Of a DNA stretch of 64,000 bases, positions 49,330 to 61,179 are shown piece by piece. A model generated the notes under the pieces. That model did not search any database. It had not been told where the DNA came from and was given only the letters and a program-made list of their open reading frames with translations. Position numbers and translations under genes: made by a program. Within the stretch, counting starts at the first letter, position 1. Each line of letters starts with the position of its first letter. This stretch comes from Monosporascus cannonballus (Eukaryota; Ascomycota; Sordariomycetes; Xylariales). Where the stretch lies: NCBI GenBank assembly GCA_004154925.1, contig QJNS01000118.1:66822-130821 (forward strand). The letters are read 5' to 3'.

Positions 49330-49995
49330 GTTAAAGGCATAATTATTTTATTAAAATTATAAATAAATTTTCCGTAATTATTGGCGAATCTAAGGAATCC
49401 CTATATTTTTTTAACCGTTATTGGCGTTTGCCATTCTATAACTGCAGCGATTTGTTTAGGTTCATTTTAATATATTCTGAAAATATAATATGTCCTCGAT
49501 ATTTTATCTCTCGTATCTGGAATTGGCTTTTTTGCGTTAATAAACAGCTTTACGTTTTATAAAACTTAAAAAACTTTGTAAGCGTATCCTATATGCTCTT
49601 TTTCCGTTTCTAAAAAATGAAAATATTGTCAAGAGAGTATACGACAAAAATATCGAGGTATTCTCGTAACATATTCATTTATTATTCGTTAAAAAGTGTT
49701 TAATAGATTCATAGATCTTATAAACATAATTAAATATTCAAATAAACCGTATTTTGTTTTGATAGTTATTTTTTATTTATGTTCCTTTTTAATTCTAATA
49801 AGGTTATATCCTTTTTTAAGGTCCAATATTATAAATTATTTAGTTTCGTAAAATCAATTTTTTTTTTCGTAATTGAGATTAATAATATTCGATTTTTAAC
49901 AGTAATATCGTTTAATTATCGATAATCAATGATAAGTCGTAATTTTTCCTTTTTTAAAAAAATAAAAAATATAAAATGTTCATTTAGTAATTTCA
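49330..49995 (-). pseudogene. pol: Reverse transcriptase remnant (element A4)
   Basis: The thumb reads VKKI.GFLRFANNYGKFIYNF at about 49420-49355 on the minus strand, preceded at about 49650-49620 by YSLDNIF (catalytic YLDD decayed to LDN). Fingers sequence is recognisable at 49990-49880 by comparison with A3. Confidence 0.85.
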
Positions 49996-50468
49996 AATAT
50001 CTAATTTATTCTTTTGTAATCGAATTTCTAAATGTTCTTTAAAGGCGCGGAGTTCGTTTTCGTTTAAATTGTAAATGGAGTAAAACTTCGTCGAACACCC
50101 TTTTTAAGAATTATTTCATAATTTTATTCGTTATATTCCGATAATATTATGTCGAGTTTATTTCTAAAAAGCTGTTTATACTTATAATATTATAATGGCA
50201 TAGTAATTAAATTTTCTCGCTTTTGGGGTTATTATTCAACCTTATTATTTAGTTGCTTTAGTTTCACTTTAATAGTAATAATAATAAGTTAAATTTTTGA
50301 TACCTATTTTCTTATGTTTTATACCATTAAATAGTATGTTTTTATCGTATTTTTATATTTATGTTGATTTCTATTTTCGTTCAGGTATTAAGATTTTATT
50401 TTTTTTATATTTTAGTAAAAAGTAAAACAAATATTACTAAATTAATTCTTTCCTTAATTAAAAGTCTA

Positions 50469-50591
50469 TTGTAATAATAGGCACAACTAGTCCTTTTATG
50501 GTGGATTTGGGTGCCCAAACCCCAATTGGGGGTTTAGAATTGCTGATCTTTTGTTCTTATAGTTAGCGTCGCACCCTCGCTTATTTCACAA
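50469..50591 (+). repeat. Short GC-rich non-autonomous repeat, copy 2, with 15-bp target duplication
   Basis: Inserted in element A4. TTAATTAAAAGTCTA (50454-50468) and TTAATTAAAATTCTA (50592-50606) flank it, and the A3 copy runs across the same place without the insert (about 23570-23590). The ends TTGTAATAATAG and CTTATTTCACAA are imperfect inverted repeats. Inside, AAACCCCAATTGGGGGTTT is a strong hairpin, GGGTGC pairs with GCACCC, and ATAGTTAGCGTC corresponds to TGTGGTTAGCGTC in copy 1, which resembles a tRNA D-arm/A box. No coding capacity. Confidence 0.75.
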
Positions 50592-51918
50592 TTAATTAAA
50601 ATTCTATACAAGCGTATCTATAACAATCCTAATACTATGTCGTAATTTCTAAATGAAATAATATCGTAATTAATAATTCAATATCATTCCTGAATAAAAT
50701 CTTATAGTAATTAATTTCGCGTCTTATTTTCGTATTGTCGTAAGCAAATTCATAACTTTCGGTATTTCTAATTATATATACTTTTAACTTATATCTCTAT
50801 AATAATTTAAGCTTATTGATTACATTTTATATAATGTAATTTAGGCCTAAAACTCCGTAATCCATTATTTGCAGTATATCAATAAGTTCCGATTCGTATA
50901 TTTAAAATAATACGATTATTAACGGCATTTATCCTCGCGTTCAAAGTCTTTTTCAAGAGTTTTTCTTAATTCCTTTAAATTTCGTTATTTTACAGCGTTT
51001 TTAGAAATAGATTTCTTTTTTAACTTTTTTGGGAATTTATCGAAGCTTATTTATATTTTTATATATAGTGAGTTGAGTTCCTATATTTGTTGTTATTACG
51101 GGTATATTTTTTTTCTCACTGTACTAATTATTTTTAATAATGCTATAACCTTTTTCCTTATTAGGTAAATGATCTTTCCATAATTTGGACAGCATTTCAT
51201 CGTACGTCGTATTAGCTATCGTTTTAAAGTTTGTCTATAAATCGATGTATTTTTTCCTTAATATTTTTTATTTAGGTTTATAATAAATATCAACGGGAAA
51301 TGGAAATATGTAATATCTGTCTAGCAGTAATGTTTTACCGTATACTGGATTAGCTTTTTTTCGGTTTAATAATTATATTACTTATAATAAAAAAATCTTT
51401 TAATAGGTATTGTTTTTTTCGGGCTAGGTTTCTGCCTCGGTAAGCTGGTAAATATCATCTTTTGGAACTATAAATCGAAAATATCAATATCTTTATTCAT
51501 GGTTTTTGCTACTTTCAATTCAGTTCTTAAACTCTAATTTTTCATAATATATACGAGTAATTCTCCTATAAATCTGCCGCTTTAACTTTTTATAGTTTAG
51601 GCATTTTCGTCGTAGGCAGTATATAGCGTACTTTTTGTATATTAATTAAGAATTCCAGAACACATGTTCTCCGTCTGTTCTTGATATTTTTTGATTATTC
51701 TTTTAAAAAATATTTTGTTATTTTTCAGACGCCTTTTAATCTATTTGTTTAATATTTTGCATCTCTTATTAAATATTTCGTTATAATAGGCCTAAGACGT
51801 ACTTAACACGAATTATATTAATAAATTTACTTTCGTTTTTCAAATCTTCTCTGGATTATTTTTCGGGTACGGGTTTCTAATTATCTTAAGAGATTTTTTA
51901 TGTATCTTTTATTACGTT

Positions 51919-51957
51919 GCCTTATGCCTTATTTCGTTGCAATTAAAACATTTAATC
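51919..51957 (-). pseudogene. gag: gag CCHC zinc knuckle (element A4)
   Basis: The minus strand reads KCFNCNEIRHKAT, keeping C-x2-C-x4-H, with the last Cys lost. It is the most intact knuckle in the window. Confidence 0.8.
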
Positions 51958-52933
51958 CGCCTTTAATGCTTTTTGTGCGTATTTCTAGGTTTTATGGGTT
52001 GTAGTTCTGTACTATAAAAATGTTATTACCTTAAAAAATACCAGTTTTACTCGTATATTGAGGTTTATTATTATTTTTTCCTCTGGTACTTCTAATACGT
52101 CAGGCATATTGCCGGTCGTTAATTTTAACCGCTATAACGATATAATCCTACATATAATCGAGTGAATTAAATTGAAAAACTTTTTTATAGTTTTTCTTTA
52201 GGTTATTAAAAAATTTTACTATTAACGTTTTTTATCCCTAATTGAGCTTAGATTTCAGCTAAATAAACGTAGTGTTGTAACTGGATAATATTTCTTTATC
52301 GTAATTAATAAATTTGTATTTCGGCTTTTATTTTTCCCTTTATTATTCCCAAAAGGTTTTATCAATGTTTATTCCAATTATTCATAATTGATACAAATTT
52401 GTATTATTTCCGAGTTTTATTTTTTTAATGATAAGGTAATATGTCCTCTTATAGCAAACTTAAATTAAATAATCGCATTTCCGATAAGTTGTTTAAACGC
52501 AAATTCGATATATATAATAAACGTAATAAATCGAATAAGAAAATACCTAGAATAAATTTGGCATTAAAATTAAGAACAGTTAATATTTAATTAAAATTCC
52601 GCCAAAAACTCTAGTTTAAAGTGTTTAAGAACCTTTTTTGATTTTTTAATAGAGTTTAACTAAATAACCTGGTTCGCTCGAAAAGGCTTTCCAGTTTTAA
52701 AATATTTTTTTAAAACAGTTTTTTTATAAATAGCTGAAAAAGACGTTATAAGATTATTTCTGTCCTTTTCAAGTTGAATAATACGTTAGTTTATCGAATC
52801 TAGATATCGGAAAGCCTTTTCTCGAAAAAAGTGTAATTGTTTTTTTCGGCTTTCCTTTTAATATCCGGGTTATCAAAAACCTGTTACGTAAGTTATTAGA
52901 GTTACTAGCTGGTAAATATAATATCGGTGATAT

Positions 52934-53323
52934 TGCTCAAAGTTTACCGGTATTATAAAATAAAAAAAGATATCCTATAATAGCTAAAAGGTTTAATTAA
53001 TTATTAAGTTTCAGATACACAGATTTGTGTTAATACAAATAACGTAGAAATTTAAAATACAAATATAATAATGTATTACGTTAAGTAATGTTAAAAATAT
53101 TATAAATAACGAAATTATATTATAAATTAACATTAGTTGAATCGTAAACATAATAACAATATATAATTTCTATAGTTGTGACATAATTACTTATAATTAC
53201 ACACTCGGTGATTATTATAATTCTTTAGAATTACCATTAATTATCTGTTACGTACCCCAAGAGATAGTTCGTATTATCTTTGTTTGACCATTTGCTAAGG
53301 CCGAAGCCTGTCAGGTTGTAATA
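52934..53323 (-). repeat. 5' LTR of element A4 (right end)
   Basis: Begins TGCTCAAAGTTTACCGG (compare TGTTCAAAGTTTGACGG at 25880 in A3) and ends GGTTGTAATA. It is more decayed than the left LTR. Confidence 0.78.
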
Positions 53324-54750
53324 ATATTATTTCCATTATTAAAAAATCTAAAGGTTTAAATAATAATAAAATATTTTATGAATTTCCGTATAATTCACTT
53401 TAATTGGAAAAAGATTTACGTTATTTTTCATAATTCAAAATGATATACGTTGCTTTTATATAGTTTTACAAAATAAAAATATAATCTTTTTAAAAATATT
53501 TAACGTTTTTTTAAATTAAGCGAATTGATTAGAATTGGTGTTTGTTCGTTAATAGAAAAGCATCTTTTTTATAGCATTTTATTTTTGTTTTCAATTTAAC
53601 CTCAATAGTTTTAATAAAACTTATTTTATTATGTTCTTCTTTTCGAAAGTATTCGAATACGCTTATGTATTTTCTATTTATTCAACCTTTTTAATTTAAC
53701 CTCAAGAAACGTACATACGTTTAATTTTTATATTTATATTACACGAATATTTAAAAAAAAGGTTTTGTTTAAATATCTTCATTATTGAAGGTTTTTAAAA
53801 TATAATCAAATAATATATTCATTTAAAAGCGTTTTTCAATTAGAATTTACGTTTTTAACCGTAAGCAATAAATATTCTAAATTAGAAATTATTTATCAAT
53901 ATTTCAACGCCTTATTTTAATTTTTTCGTAATATTTCGAAAAATATAATATATATATTCGGAAATAATATATATTTCTTTACAACAAGTATAAGGTTTTT
54001 AAGGTACCATGTCCTACTGTCTTTGGTATATTATCGTAATATATTTTTTTATTTTGGGCACAAAATCTGTTTATTTTCATATATTTAGATAATTATATAT
54101 TACCTGTAATAATTTAAACTGTGTAATAATATTGAATTTTATAAGAAATATAATACCATGTTGGTTTTCTTATATTAACAACTATTAGTCAAATATTCGT
54201 TCGGAGTATTTTAATATTTTCAATTATTTTTTTTAAGATTTTATGCCAAATAATACGTAATAAAATCAATTAAGTAATTCTATTTTTATTAATTACTTTT
54301 TCTTTACTCGATAAATAATTCTTTTAAAATATATAATATATTAATATAATATTCTATAATATTAAATATAAGTTTTACTCTTAGAAATATATTAGGTGCT
54401 TACTTTATAATTTAACTATCGTTATATAAAAATAAAGATTTGGTTATAATTAATTATATTTCTGACGATCTTTCTATTAAATTCTATTTTAATCATTGTT
54501 TTCTGCAAAACTTCGAATGTATTTTAAACATAGGATATTTCGTTCTTTCGTGGATTGTCAAAAGTTGTTTATATATAAATTAAGCCGGAAACCGCCTAAA
54601 TTTGTTTCCATTAAATATTACGTTATTATGAAAATAAATAAAAAGGATATAAATATATATATATATAAGATAATAAACAAATAAGGCGAAATTATTCTAA
54701 AAAGTAAAGATAATAATACATCGTAATCTAGGTTATATGTATATATTTAT
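53324..54750. other. AT-rich spacer
   Basis: No recognisable element. The plus-strand ORF at 54496-54684 (62 codons) has no family resemblance I recognise, lies in AT-rich sequence and ends in a low-complexity Ile/Tyr/Lys tail, so I treat it as chance. Confidence 0.4.
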
Positions 54751-54753
54751 CTA

Positions 54754-54820
54754 GGTATGGGATTCTAGAATTGTTCTAAGTAAGTGGGTCGGCGACTGGT
54801 CGCCCACATTTAGCTATACC
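54754..54820. repeat. GC-rich foldback element, about 67 bp
   Basis: A compact island in pure A/T. GGTATGG and CTATACC form imperfect inverted ends. Inside, GTGGG pairs with CCCAC and CGAC with GTCG across positions 54784-54807, giving a nested hairpin. Single copy in this window. It could be a miniature inverted-repeat element or the remains of an LTR. Confidence 0.4.
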
Positions 54821-54849
54821 CTTCGTGTTGTCTCATTTCTTTAGAAAAT

Positions 54850-56427
54850 TATAGTATTTTAATCGATATTAATGAACGTAAATTATTATAACAATTTAAA
54901 TTAAACTTTTGTATGATTGCCCATATCGAAGGTTAAATTCTTTTTCATAATAACGAAAAGATTGATTAAAAGATTATTTAATTTAAAAGTTAATATATAA
55001 ATCGTTTTAACTGTGAAGTTCTTTATAGTTTGAATTAGGAATTACAAAAGACATTTCAAAAATGTATAGTTATAATAATATAAAATTATAAACCAAAGAA
55101 ATAAAACGAAATTTATATTTCTTTAAAACAAATCAGTTAGAAATTAAAGTACAGTTGATATTTAATTGAACTTATCAATAAAAATCAATTTAAAAACACT
55201 ATAAAAATTTTATAACTTATAAAATCAAGAAAAAATATAGTGTTAAAAACGAATAAAGCTTATTAATATTAGAAACGAAATAGAGAATAACTAATAAAAT
55301 ACTAGTTTACTACAATAATACCAAAATGTAATATAATTTAAGTAATATATTTTTAGAACAATATTAATATACATAACTTTTTTAAAAAGCATAATATAAA
55401 ATTATTGGTCTTGAATTAAAGCAAATGATTAAACTATATATAAAACATAAAAATAAGGAAACTATATCTTATTTATATTTTTAAATATAATAAATATCCA
55501 ATTTTCAAAAACAATATTAATAGAAAGTTAATTATTAAAAAAATAATATTTATTACACTTTAAAAATACTTTATATATTTTCTCATTATAATGTTCAATA
55601 TAAAAACTAGAAATAATTACATTTATTTAAATAATATTATCATGTAAAATATTTAAAATAAACCGTGTTACATTGAAATCTATTCAAAATACAATATTTG
55701 ATTTTAAAATAATTATAATTTTAGTAGAGTTTAAAAATTTAAAACGTTTAAAAAAGAGTATGAAATATTTAAGGTTTTCTTTATACCGATGAAACTTACA
55801 AACGTATTAATATAATTAAATATATAAAAATAGAATAATATATACGACATTTTATATTTTTCTTATCAATTATTGTTAAAAATATATTGGTCTGTAGAAA
55901 TAGAAATAGTTTATAAAAAACACGTTTATAGACATACTTCGTTTGTATAAGCTTTAATTTGTTGCTGAAAGAGTAAATTTAATTTGAATTATATATATAC
56001 AGTATTTAAAATATATTATTATTTGAAAATATATTTCCGCAGATTTTGGACCTTTTTTAAAAGGTTTTAAAACAATAAACCTGAAATATAAATAAGAAAA
56101 CACAAATGTACTCTAAATTTGATAAATAATATAAAAGAGCTATTTAAAAAAGTATTACAAATAATTGAAAAAATTATTATAAATTATTAAAACAGTTCAT
56201 AACTTTAAAATATAATTTTAATAAGTTATTAATAAATGATCACTGTTTTAAGACTTAACAAAAAATAAAAACGTACATTTACAATTATATATTAGAACTA
56301 AAATTTTAAAAATAAAAAATATGTGATATAATACATTTTATCGCAGTTTATTTAATAAATTACAATAAGCGAAATTCAATTATATTATTATAAGGAAAAA
56401 ACTTATTATTATTGGAGTGGGGCGGGG
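54850..56427. other. AT-rich spacer
   Basis: 1.6 kb of A/T with very little CpG, unlike the element-derived stretches. No features. Confidence 0.45.
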
Positions 56428-56582
56428 TGTTACGCCCACGATCAGGCTCGGCTGATCAGAAAGCCCGGGTCTCGTATATATATTAAGGAGTTCTTTTTCG
56501 CTATACGTGTAACCTGTAGCTATTGCCTAAGATTATAACCATTTATCATGTTTTCTATTACTTCAGTTATGGAGGTTCAACA
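56428..56582 (+). repeat. Candidate solo LTR, 155 bp
   Basis: Begins TGTTACGCCC and ends GGTTCAACA, so it has TGTT...AACA ends. GATCAG and CTGATC (56438-56461 region) form a hairpin, and a TATATATATTAAGGAG stretch could be the promoter of an LTR. The GGGGCGGGG just upstream is unusual here. No target duplication and no second copy in the window. Nearly free of RIP, as expected for a short repeat. Confidence 0.5.
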
Positions 56583-57535
56583 TTATCAATATAATTGGAT
56601 TAAACTTTTCATCTCGAAAATCTCTTTTTGTGTCGTAACTTAAATTGATTATTTGTATTAATCAAGACCAATTCTTTCCCTACCCTAATTTATTATTATA
56701 ATCAATCGAAAGTTTCAACATCCTTTTTTAAAAAAGTTATATTATCTCAAAGGTTAAAGAAATTATTCAATACCTATTTATTTTATAATAATTCATATAT
56801 TCTAAGAACCATAATTATATTCGCTAAAGAAATAATAAAATTTCAAATAAATTTTAACTATAAATAATTATATTATTTTAATTATAAGTTTAAAATAGCG
56901 TTAAAAATTGCAATAAGTTATAATACTATTAATTATAATACGGAGTATATATTAACAAGTTAATAAATTATTACCTTTAAATCAAAATAAAATATTATGA
57001 TATAATATATATATAAATATTAAATATGTAACAACTTATAAATTTATAAATTCGTACCGTAATTGTAATATATAGAATATTTTTTAAATTCTAAAAATGG
57101 AGATATAAATAATATAATAGTAATACAACTGTCTGGAAAAGGCCTGAAATATAATAAAATAAGTTTTACGAAAAATTGAATTTATTATTAATTTTAAAAA
57201 TATAAGAAAAGCTAATGTTTACATGGTCTGTTATTTTTATTTTTGTTAATGAAGTGCTTATAAAATTGTTAACGTTTAATATATTGAAGATATACATTTA
57301 TTTAAAGATAATGATTATAATATTATTAAATTATATTGTAATATTTTTAACAATAAAATATTGCAATCTTTCCGCAACTTTCCTAAAAACGTATAGTACA
57401 AGTATTTAAACATTTTAGCGTATTAGTAATATTATAATTTTAATTTAATTAATTACGATTATAAACATGTTTGTAATATTATATTAAATATAAACAGGAT
57501 AGTTAGTGTTTAATATAATGTTTACTTATTACAAT
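56583..57535. other. AT-rich spacer
   Basis: No recognisable features. The plus-strand ORF at 57215-57409 is an Ile/Leu-rich chance frame in A/T sequence. Confidence 0.45.
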
Positions 57536-57737
57536 TGTAATGGGGCTGTATGGAGCCCTATTATGGAGCACTAGATAAACGCCGGTACCGAGCAGCATTA
57601 GCGCAGCGCCTTATATACGAACATATATAATTATATTTTTATTTTCCTTTTTTTTAGTTAGAAAATAAATTTTTATTAATAATTAATTGCAAACCTCTTA
57701 AGTGAAGCTTTTTATATATTTTTTAGCTTATTAATCA
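57536..57737 (+). repeat. Probable 5' LTR of element D1
   Basis: Begins TGTAATGGGGCTGTATGGAG and may end TTAATCA at 57737. The first 75 bases are GC-rich and nearly unmutated, with GGGCT/AGCCC and GCTGC-like pairing. Gag-like sequence follows. No matching 3' copy was found in the window, so the right edge is a guess. Confidence 0.5.
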
Positions 57738-57759
57738 GCAAAATAAAAACCGTTGGAAA

Positions 57760-58910
57760 TTAGATATTAAGATTTTCGAACGTTGTTTAAGGGGCCTAAT
57801 AAAGGGCCTTTATAGACCTAGAGTTATAAAAAGTATTTAGCGTTATAACGGAAACTTTAATAAGCTTAATAACGGCTTTAAAGTAATACATAAGTTATTA
57901 ATTCGAGGAAAGTAAAAAAAAGAGAGCTTAGTTCCGTAAATATATACAAATGCAATATAAAACAAATCTAAAATTGATATAAGCGGCCGAACAACTTAGA
58001 AACGGCTTAATTATCTAACAAAAGTTTATTATTTAGTTACAAATTTAAAACGCGATAGCTTTTACGAATACCGACTTTTTTTCTACCTAATAACGATTGG
58101 AAACGTAATTAGACCATTTTACAAAAACAGTTCGAACGACCGAATTAATAACAGAAGCTAAACGAAAGCCGTTATTTTTGCCGGAAAAGTTCGACAGGAT
58201 AAAAAAGAAGTTCCCCGGATAGTACGTATCCTTAATGTACAAATTGGAAATAAACGTTATTTTGGTAAAAGGAATGCGTAAGTAATTTTACGTTATATAT
58301 ACAACGTTCAAAATTAATATATAACTTGTGGTTATTACTAATTATATTATTAAAAATTTAAATAATATTTATAATCCGGTTCATTTTTTTAGATATTATA
58401 CGAATAATATAATAATCGGTATAAGAAAAAATATAATTAATTATTTTCGGAATTTAAAATAAACTAATAATATGAAGTTTTCGTTATTTTATCCCTTATT
58501 CGAAAAAACGTTAATAGGCGTAAAAAGGATTATTAAATAAAAAATTTATTTAAGTTTAAATTTTAATAAATTTCCTTAAAAGCTATAACGTATAGGTAAA
58601 TAAAGTAAAGAAAATTACCGGACGCCTTAAAGAAATAATGCGGTAAAAAAACGAACAATTTCTTAATAATTTAGTTAAGCAGCATATAATTAAGGGGAAA
58701 ATAACGTAAATAACGATATAAATATAACGGGTATTTCGGTAATAAAACGGTAAAAGCAAAAATTTTAAACTTTATTTTTAATGCCGAAATAATACGCGCG
58801 ATAGGTAATTTAAAAGAAACTGAATACTTATAAAACGACAGGCCTTTACCTGCTTTATGAATATCCTAATTATAAGGCAAACCGTTACCCGTTTTTACCA
58901 GCAAAAAAAC
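57760..58910 (+). pseudogene. gag: gag remnant with CCHC-like motif (element D1)
   Basis: A Lys/Arg/Glu-rich decayed frame. Near 58855-58893 it reads LYEYPNYKANRYPF, which can be a CYEC..x.H.ANRCP knuckle with Cys turned to Tyr. Identified by position 1 kb before the reverse transcriptase and by this motif. Confidence 0.5.
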
Positions 58911-59869
58911 CGTAAAAAAAGATAAATTCGTTCGTAACCGATAAAAACGAAAGCTTAGAATTAAAAAGGAAAAAGAAAAAAAATTAATTTTTAAATATTA
59001 ATATATTCGGAAACAAAAAACAACTTAGGCTGAAATAAAGATTGCGAAGTAAAATACGGACGGTATTTTATTTATTATTAATGTATGTTTTAATTAAGAA
59101 TATTTTATAGAAAAGTTTATTAATTAAAAATATAAATATTTTACAGCAATAAGCGAAATATTTGTAAAATGCTTACGGTTATTGCGTATTTTAATAAAAT
59201 TATACGTATTAAGAAAAATATTATAAAAGAAATTATTAATAATAAAACCAATGAAGAAGATAATATAAATAGAAATAAATATTAATGATTTTAAAGTTAG
59301 GACATTTGCATATATTATTTATAGACTTAATTACCTTTTAATTTTAAGAAAATTTTAAATAAAGCGTTATAACGTTATATACGTAATGCAACAATATTTT
59401 TTGATAATACGCGTAATAAATAATATAAAGGTTTACGAAAAAGGATAGGAAACCTAAAAAATAACGTATAAGTAATTTGCGAAACGAAAAAAACTTTAAT
59501 TATTACTTTCGGAACGGAATTTTTGAAAATAAAAAAAATTAAAAGAATTAAATAAGGAATTTAGTTGTTTTTTGTTATTTGGGCAGATATTAATAAGGTA
59601 TTAACGCTTAAAAAATAAGAATTAACGAAAAGTTTTTATTTAAGTTAAAAACGTTTCGGAAATTATTTAATAAAAAATTAGGCGACGTTTTAGTTTTATC
59701 CCGCCCCGGAATAAATTATACCATTTTATTACGTAAAAACGAAATAAAGAAGGAAATGCTAATATTATAGGGGATTTTATATGGTAAAATTAAGAGGAAA
59801 TTATTAGTTTTAAAGAAAGCCCTGATAAAGTTTTTAAACAAAGGGTATATTTACGTCAGCAATTTACCC

Positions 59870-60500
59870 GCTAGGGGTCGGTTTTATTTGTAAAAAACCC
59901 GGAGGAAAACTACGTTTTTATTACGATTATGGGGTAATAAATATAATAACTAAAAAAGATTATTACTTTTTACCTTTTATTTCGGAAACTTTAAGGTTAT
60001 TTTTTTATATTAAGTAATTTGCGAAAATAAACGTCCGAATAACGTTTTATAAAATCAGGAATAAGGGAAAAAAATAAATAAAAAACGGTATTCTAAACGC
60101 CTTTCGGCTTATACGGGGTTTTTGCGATTTTTTTAATAACACGTTAACGGGGTTTTAAAGAAATACCTCGACATTTTTTCTTAACGTATATAAATAATAT
60201 TTTTATTTTTTTCCGGATTTAAGGAGGATTATAGATAAAAAATAAAAAAATCTTAAACCGTTTAAAAGAAATAAGTTTAAGTTTGGATATTTTTAAATGT
60301 GAATTTGCTGTAAAAACAATAAAATATTTTGGAGTTATTATAAATGTTAAGAAAAAAATACGAATAAACTCTAAGAAATTGCGCGTAATCAAAAAATGGA
60401 AAATTCTTAAAACGTTTAAAGGAATTTAAAACTTCCTAGGGTTCGCAAATCTTTACCGCGATTTTATAGCTTATTATACGGATATATTCGTAACGTTAAA
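59870..60500 (+). pseudogene. pol: Reverse transcriptase remnant (element D1)
   Basis: The frame at about 59881-59990 reads FICKKPGGKLRFYYDYGVIN and ITKKDYYFLPFISETL, the fingers blocks of a gypsy enzyme (LFVKKPGG.LRFCVDYR.LN.ITKK.RYPLPLI.ETL). KINVRITFYKIRN near 60025-60065 covers the first catalytic Asp, which is now Asn. NFLGFANLYRDFI near 60430-60475 is the thumb with one stop before it. YLDD is not readable. Confidence 0.9.
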
Positions 60501-60689
60501 CACCTTAACCCGGAAAAAATAATATTAAAACGTTTTAAAAATAGGTTTATAATAAAATATATTTTAATATAATAACATCCCGGAAAATTTGTAATGTTAA
60601 AAGGAAATTATGTAAAGGTAATAAATTATTTACTTTAAATTAATAAATTAAAAATATTATATCCGGTTATTTATTACTTTAAAAAATTA

Positions 60690-60965
60690 AACTTTATTAA
60701 AATTAATTATAAAATATATGATAAAAGACTTTTAACCGTAATAAATTGCTTAAAAACATAAGATATAAATTTACGTAATATAATAACCTTATTTGAAATT
60801 ATTATTAACCATAAAAATTTAAAATATTTTAAAATTATTAAAGAATTAAACGAACCTTAAGTAAAATGGTTCAAAAAGTTATTTTACATTAATTTCTATT
60901 TCGAATTCCGTATTAACTATTTAAATATTAAGGCCGATATATTTTCGCGTAAAAAAAAATATGGT
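60690..60965 (+). pseudogene. pol: RNase H remnant, long readable stretch (element D1)
   Basis: Nearly continuous for about 85 codons: INYKIYDKRLLTVINCLK, then FEIIINHKNLKYFKIIKELN, KWFKKLFYINFYFEFRINY and LNIKADIFSRKKK. Every block of the chromoviral RNase H C-terminal part is in order (NYEIYDKELLAIV, DHKNLEYF, RWSEFL..F.F.I.YRPGK.N.KADALSRR). Two Trp or Gln positions are stops. Confidence 0.9.
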
Positions 60966-61179
60966 TATAAAGGAACACAATAACCGGAAAACCGTATAAA
61001 TTTTTTATTAATAAAAGATAAATAATTATTTCTATTATTTACGAAAGTTAAAAATATATTAAAAATACGATAACGGCTAATAATTTTAAAATTAAAGGTA
61101 CTAAGTTATTTCGAAGAGTAGAAATATTTTAATATTATGAAAACTTCTAAAAACTTTAGGATATAACGTTAAAATATAA

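Larger units (their letters stand above)
46389..53323 (-). mobile_element. Element A4: complete family A chromovirus, minus strand
   Basis: About 6.9 kb with LTRs at 46389-46778 and 52934-53323. AATATT is present at both outer borders (46384-46389 and 53323-53328), which allows a 5-bp target duplication, although the motif is simple. On the minus strand from right to left: CCHC knuckle, reverse transcriptase, chromodomain. The antisense frame and an inserted short repeat (50469-50591) also lie inside. It is diverged from A3 by more than RIP, especially in the LTR. Confidence 0.88.

Noticed and set aside
50481..50580. A tRNA gene
   Set aside because: There is a D-arm-like TTAGCGTC box and closing stem, but no convincing T-arm/B box, anticodon loop or 7-bp acceptor stem. 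It is treated as a tRNA-like repeat instead.
54496..54684. 62-codon plus-strand ORF with a fairly complex sequence (RKPPKFVSIKYY)
   Set aside because: No neighbouring gene signals, no intron or family match, low-complexity C-terminal tail, and located in AT spacer. I cannot support it as a gene.
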